Program-made: the position numbers and the translations under genes
Part shown: one piece after another, positions 62,367-64,000 of the stretch
Position numbering within the stretch: position 1 is the stretch's first letter
Layout: each line of letters begins with the position of its first letter
Origin: Parendozoicomonas haliclonae
GTDB taxonomy: Bacteria > Pseudomonadota > Gammaproteobacteria > Pseudomonadales > Endozoicomonadaceae
Direction of reading: 5' to 3'
Length of the DNA stretch: 64,000 bases
NCBI RefSeq assembly: GCF_900174585.1
Contig: NZ_FWPT01000011.1
Location: forward strand, 62,001-126,000
The notes under the pieces: model-generated
The model's database searches: none
What the model was told of the DNA's origin: nothing
The model's input: the letters and a program-made list of their open reading frames with translations, nothing else

Positions 62367-63227
62367 ATGCTTGTACATCGCCTTCCATTTTTTGCTGCTC
62401 TAACTGTATTTAGCCTTGTACTGGCAGGATGTACCGGGAAGCAGAATCATTCGGCTTTTATTCAGCAAAAGGCGCAATCAATTAATGCGTCTGCAGAGGT
62501 TATCCAAGGCGGCGATTTCCAGCTGCAAACCCTGCAGATAATGCCTGGCCAGCAGAAAACCCTGCGTGTTTATATTGAAGGTGACGGCAAAGCCTGGGCC
62601 AGACGTAATCGCCCTTCTTCAGACCCGACCCCAGACAATCCTTTGTCCCTGAATTTGATGGCTGCAGACCCGGTATCGGACAAAGCCTATATAGCCCGCC
62701 CCTGCCAGTATGTGATGAGCCAGAACTGCTCTATCAGTATCTGGACCGACCTTCGCTATAGCCAACAGGCTGTGGATTCCATCAATCAGGTTCTTGATTC
62801 CCTTAAGAGCAAAGGGGCTTATGAGAAGCTGGAACTGGTCGGCTTTTCCGGTGGTGCCGCTCTGGCTCTTTTGGCAGCTGTCGAGCGACGGGATATCTCC
62901 GCCATCCGCACTGTTGCCGGCAACCTTGACCCGGCTTATGTGAACCGTCTCCATAATGTTTCCTTTATGCCTGCCGCTTTGAGTCCGGTAAAAAACACTC
63001 GGGAGCTGGATGATGTACCACAGCTGCACTTCTTCGGCTCTGAAGACTCTGTCATTCCTCCTGAAGTCTATGCCGCTTACCGCACCTGGTTTGGCAAGCA
63101 GGACTGCATCAAAGGGATGGAAGTGAAAGGGGCTGACCACTCGGATGGCTGGCTGGAACAGTGGCCAGAACTTCTGGCTGTTGCGGTTCCACAATGTCTG
63201 TCCACACCGCCAAAGCTTCAACCGTAG
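62367..63227 (+). CDS. Lipoprotein alpha/beta hydrolase
   Basis: 286 residues. Lipobox LVLAGC (acylated Cys22). The nucleophile elbow GFSGGAALALLA gives the catalytic Ser, and GADHSDGWLEQW near the end may supply the His. The Asp is likely in FFGSEDSVIPPEVY. The fold is that of an esterase/lipase; substrate unknown. Located in the outer or inner membrane. Starts 73 bp after the previous gene in the same direction. Confidence 0.75.
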   Translation: MLVHRLPFFAALTVFSLVLAGCTGKQNHSAFIQQKAQSINASAEVIQGGDFQLQTLQIMPGQQKTLRVYIEGDGKAWARRNRPSSDPTPDNPLSLNLMAADPVSDKAYIARPCQYVMSQNCSISIWTDLRYSQQAVDSINQVLDSLKSKGAYEKLELVGFSGGAALALLAAVERRDISAIRTVAGNLDPAYVNRLHNVSFMPAALSPVKNTRELDDVPQLHFFGSEDSVIPPEVYAAYRTWFGKQDCIKGMEVKGADHSDGWLEQWPELLAVAVPQCLSTPPKLQP

Positions 63228-63312
63228 CTGTAATAAGAGGCTCTGCAAACCGCCGGATTCTGCACTACTTTTGAGACCTTAATATCTAATTACAACGATA
63301 TTCAGGGATCCC

Positions 63313-64000
63313 ATGATGGCAGGCTTTGGATCAGGCAAGCTGTTTGTGTGGCTCAAGCTCACACTGCTCACAACTCTTGTTTTCTTATTTCCCATAGCTG
63401 TTTCAGCGATTGAGAAAGAACAGCCAGGCTTTTTCCTGTCTGGGCAGTTCTGGCGTGCCGCTGCTGTACAAAAGACCTCAACTGGCTGGCAACATATTTA
63501 TCACTGCAGCGGTTGCGAAGGAGCCTCTTCCCTAACCATCACCACCTCAACCGACCTGACAACAGGCAATCATATTCACGATGAATTGGATCGCAGCTAT
63601 GCCAGCCTCGAAACCAAACAGGAGCACGATAGCGGCCATACCCTGTTTTCCATCCTGCAGGCTACCGATCCACTTTCTTCTATCAGCCCTAACCGGGTTT
63701 TGGTACTTGGCGTTCGATACCCTGCGGTAAGAAGTGGTTACTGGCACCACCTTGAACTGGTGATAGAAACGACAAGAGAGACGGAAGAACAAAACATAGC
63801 CGCTCGCTGGAAGAGTCTGCTTGGGCATGTTGGGATTAACCAGCAATCTCTTACTCTCCACCCCAAAGAAGAGGCTGTAACAGCAATAAATATCGCATCA
63901 CCAGACCAAAGCTGGTTCAGTGATCTGGTCGAGACCGTTGGGGCAGGGAATTTGATAGCGGGGACAGCCATTACCACGACAGGCCTGTTATTGCTGGGTG
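63313..64000 (+). CDS. Exported protein of unknown function, 3' end outside the window
   Basis: At least 229 codons, open to the right edge from ATG ATG at 63313. Signal peptide about 1-32 (LTLLTTLVFLFPIAVSA). The mature part has a CSGCEG cluster, a middle region with charged residues and a hydrophobic stretch near the end (NLIAGTAITTTGLLLLG) that may be a membrane helix. No family recognised. It follows the lipoprotein hydrolase and may belong to the same operon. Confidence 0.68.
   Translation, partial: MMAGFGSGKLFVWLKLTLLTTLVFLFPIAVSAIEKEQPGFFLSGQFWRAAAVQKTSTGWQHIYHCSGCEGASSLTITTSTDLTTGNHIHDELDRSYASLETKQEHDSGHTLFSILQATDPLSSISPNRVLVLGVRYPAVRSGYWHHLELVIETTRETEEQNIAARWKSLLGHVGINQQSLTLHPKEEAVTAINIASPDQSWFSDLVETVGAGNLIAGTAITTTGLLLLG

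Overview
The window looks like chromosomal DNA of a marine gammaproteobacterium, most likely an animal-associated Oceanospirillales member of the Endozoicomonas type. This is inferred from the combination of a marine proteobacterial dedicated sortase regulatory set (PdsS/PdsR/PdsO), an Hcp/Hcr/NsrR nitrosative-stress module and many eukaryotic-like genes (F-box proteins, protein kinases, a secreted Fic-like protein, Inc-like membrane coiled-coil proteins). No rRNA, tRNA, transposase, phage structural gene or CRISPR array was seen.

Layout, left to right. (1) 1-6082, minus strand: a four-gene operon with a zinc-ribbon protein, a secreted membrane-anchored degenerate VWA protein, a small three-helix membrane protein and a large tubulin/FtsZ-like GTPase that runs off the left edge. 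(2) 6.3-11.3 kb: MTA/SAH nucleosidase, a eukaryotic-like kinase and two tandem paralogs of an unrecognised family. (3) 11.5-15 kb: hcr and hcp facing away from nsrR, with an 11-1-11 NsrR site and a perfect FNR box between them. (4) 15-19.2 kb: unknown protein, GNAT plus TetR regulator with two palindromic operators, a YjhX-like protein and a pseudokinase. (5) 19.3-23.9 kb: a MacAB-type efflux operon with separate ATPase and permease, and a pentapeptide-repeat protein. (6) 23.9-27 kb: a 1.54-kb tandem duplication encoding two F-box proteins with propeller-like C-termini. (7) 27-35 kb: methyltransferases, a secreted kinase, a DUF1971 protein, an NlpE-like lipoprotein, an S24 repressor with an operator built around its own -10 box, a secreted Fic-like protein, an SDR and a Bcr/CflA transporter. 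(8) 35.4-38.4 kb: Baeyer-Villiger-type monooxygenase, GST and a DeoR regulator. (9) 38.7-42 kb: two paralogous coiled-coil membrane proteins, each with a strong Shine-Dalgarno sequence and its own terminator. (10) 42-47 kb: pdsS, pdsR and pdsO around a UPF0016 manganese exporter with a yybP-ykoY type Mn riboswitch. (11) 47-55.9 kb: pfkA, GNAT, DUF2726 protein, YggU, GDSL lipase, a large secreted unknown, topoisomerase III and an SDR. (12) 56-64 kb: a membrane-anchored kinase, an Lrp/AsnC regulator divergent from leuA (which has an attenuator-like leader), and a run of membrane or exported proteins ending in a partial gene at the right edge.

Housekeeping genes (mtnN, pfkA, topB, leuA, yggU) alternate with accessory genes that look designed to act on eukaryotic host cells. 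The strongest candidates for undescribed biology are the tubulin-like operon, the F-box duplication, the Inc-like pair and the unrecognised paralog pair at 8.4-11.3 kb. All functional calls come from reading translated sequence and motifs; no database search was run.
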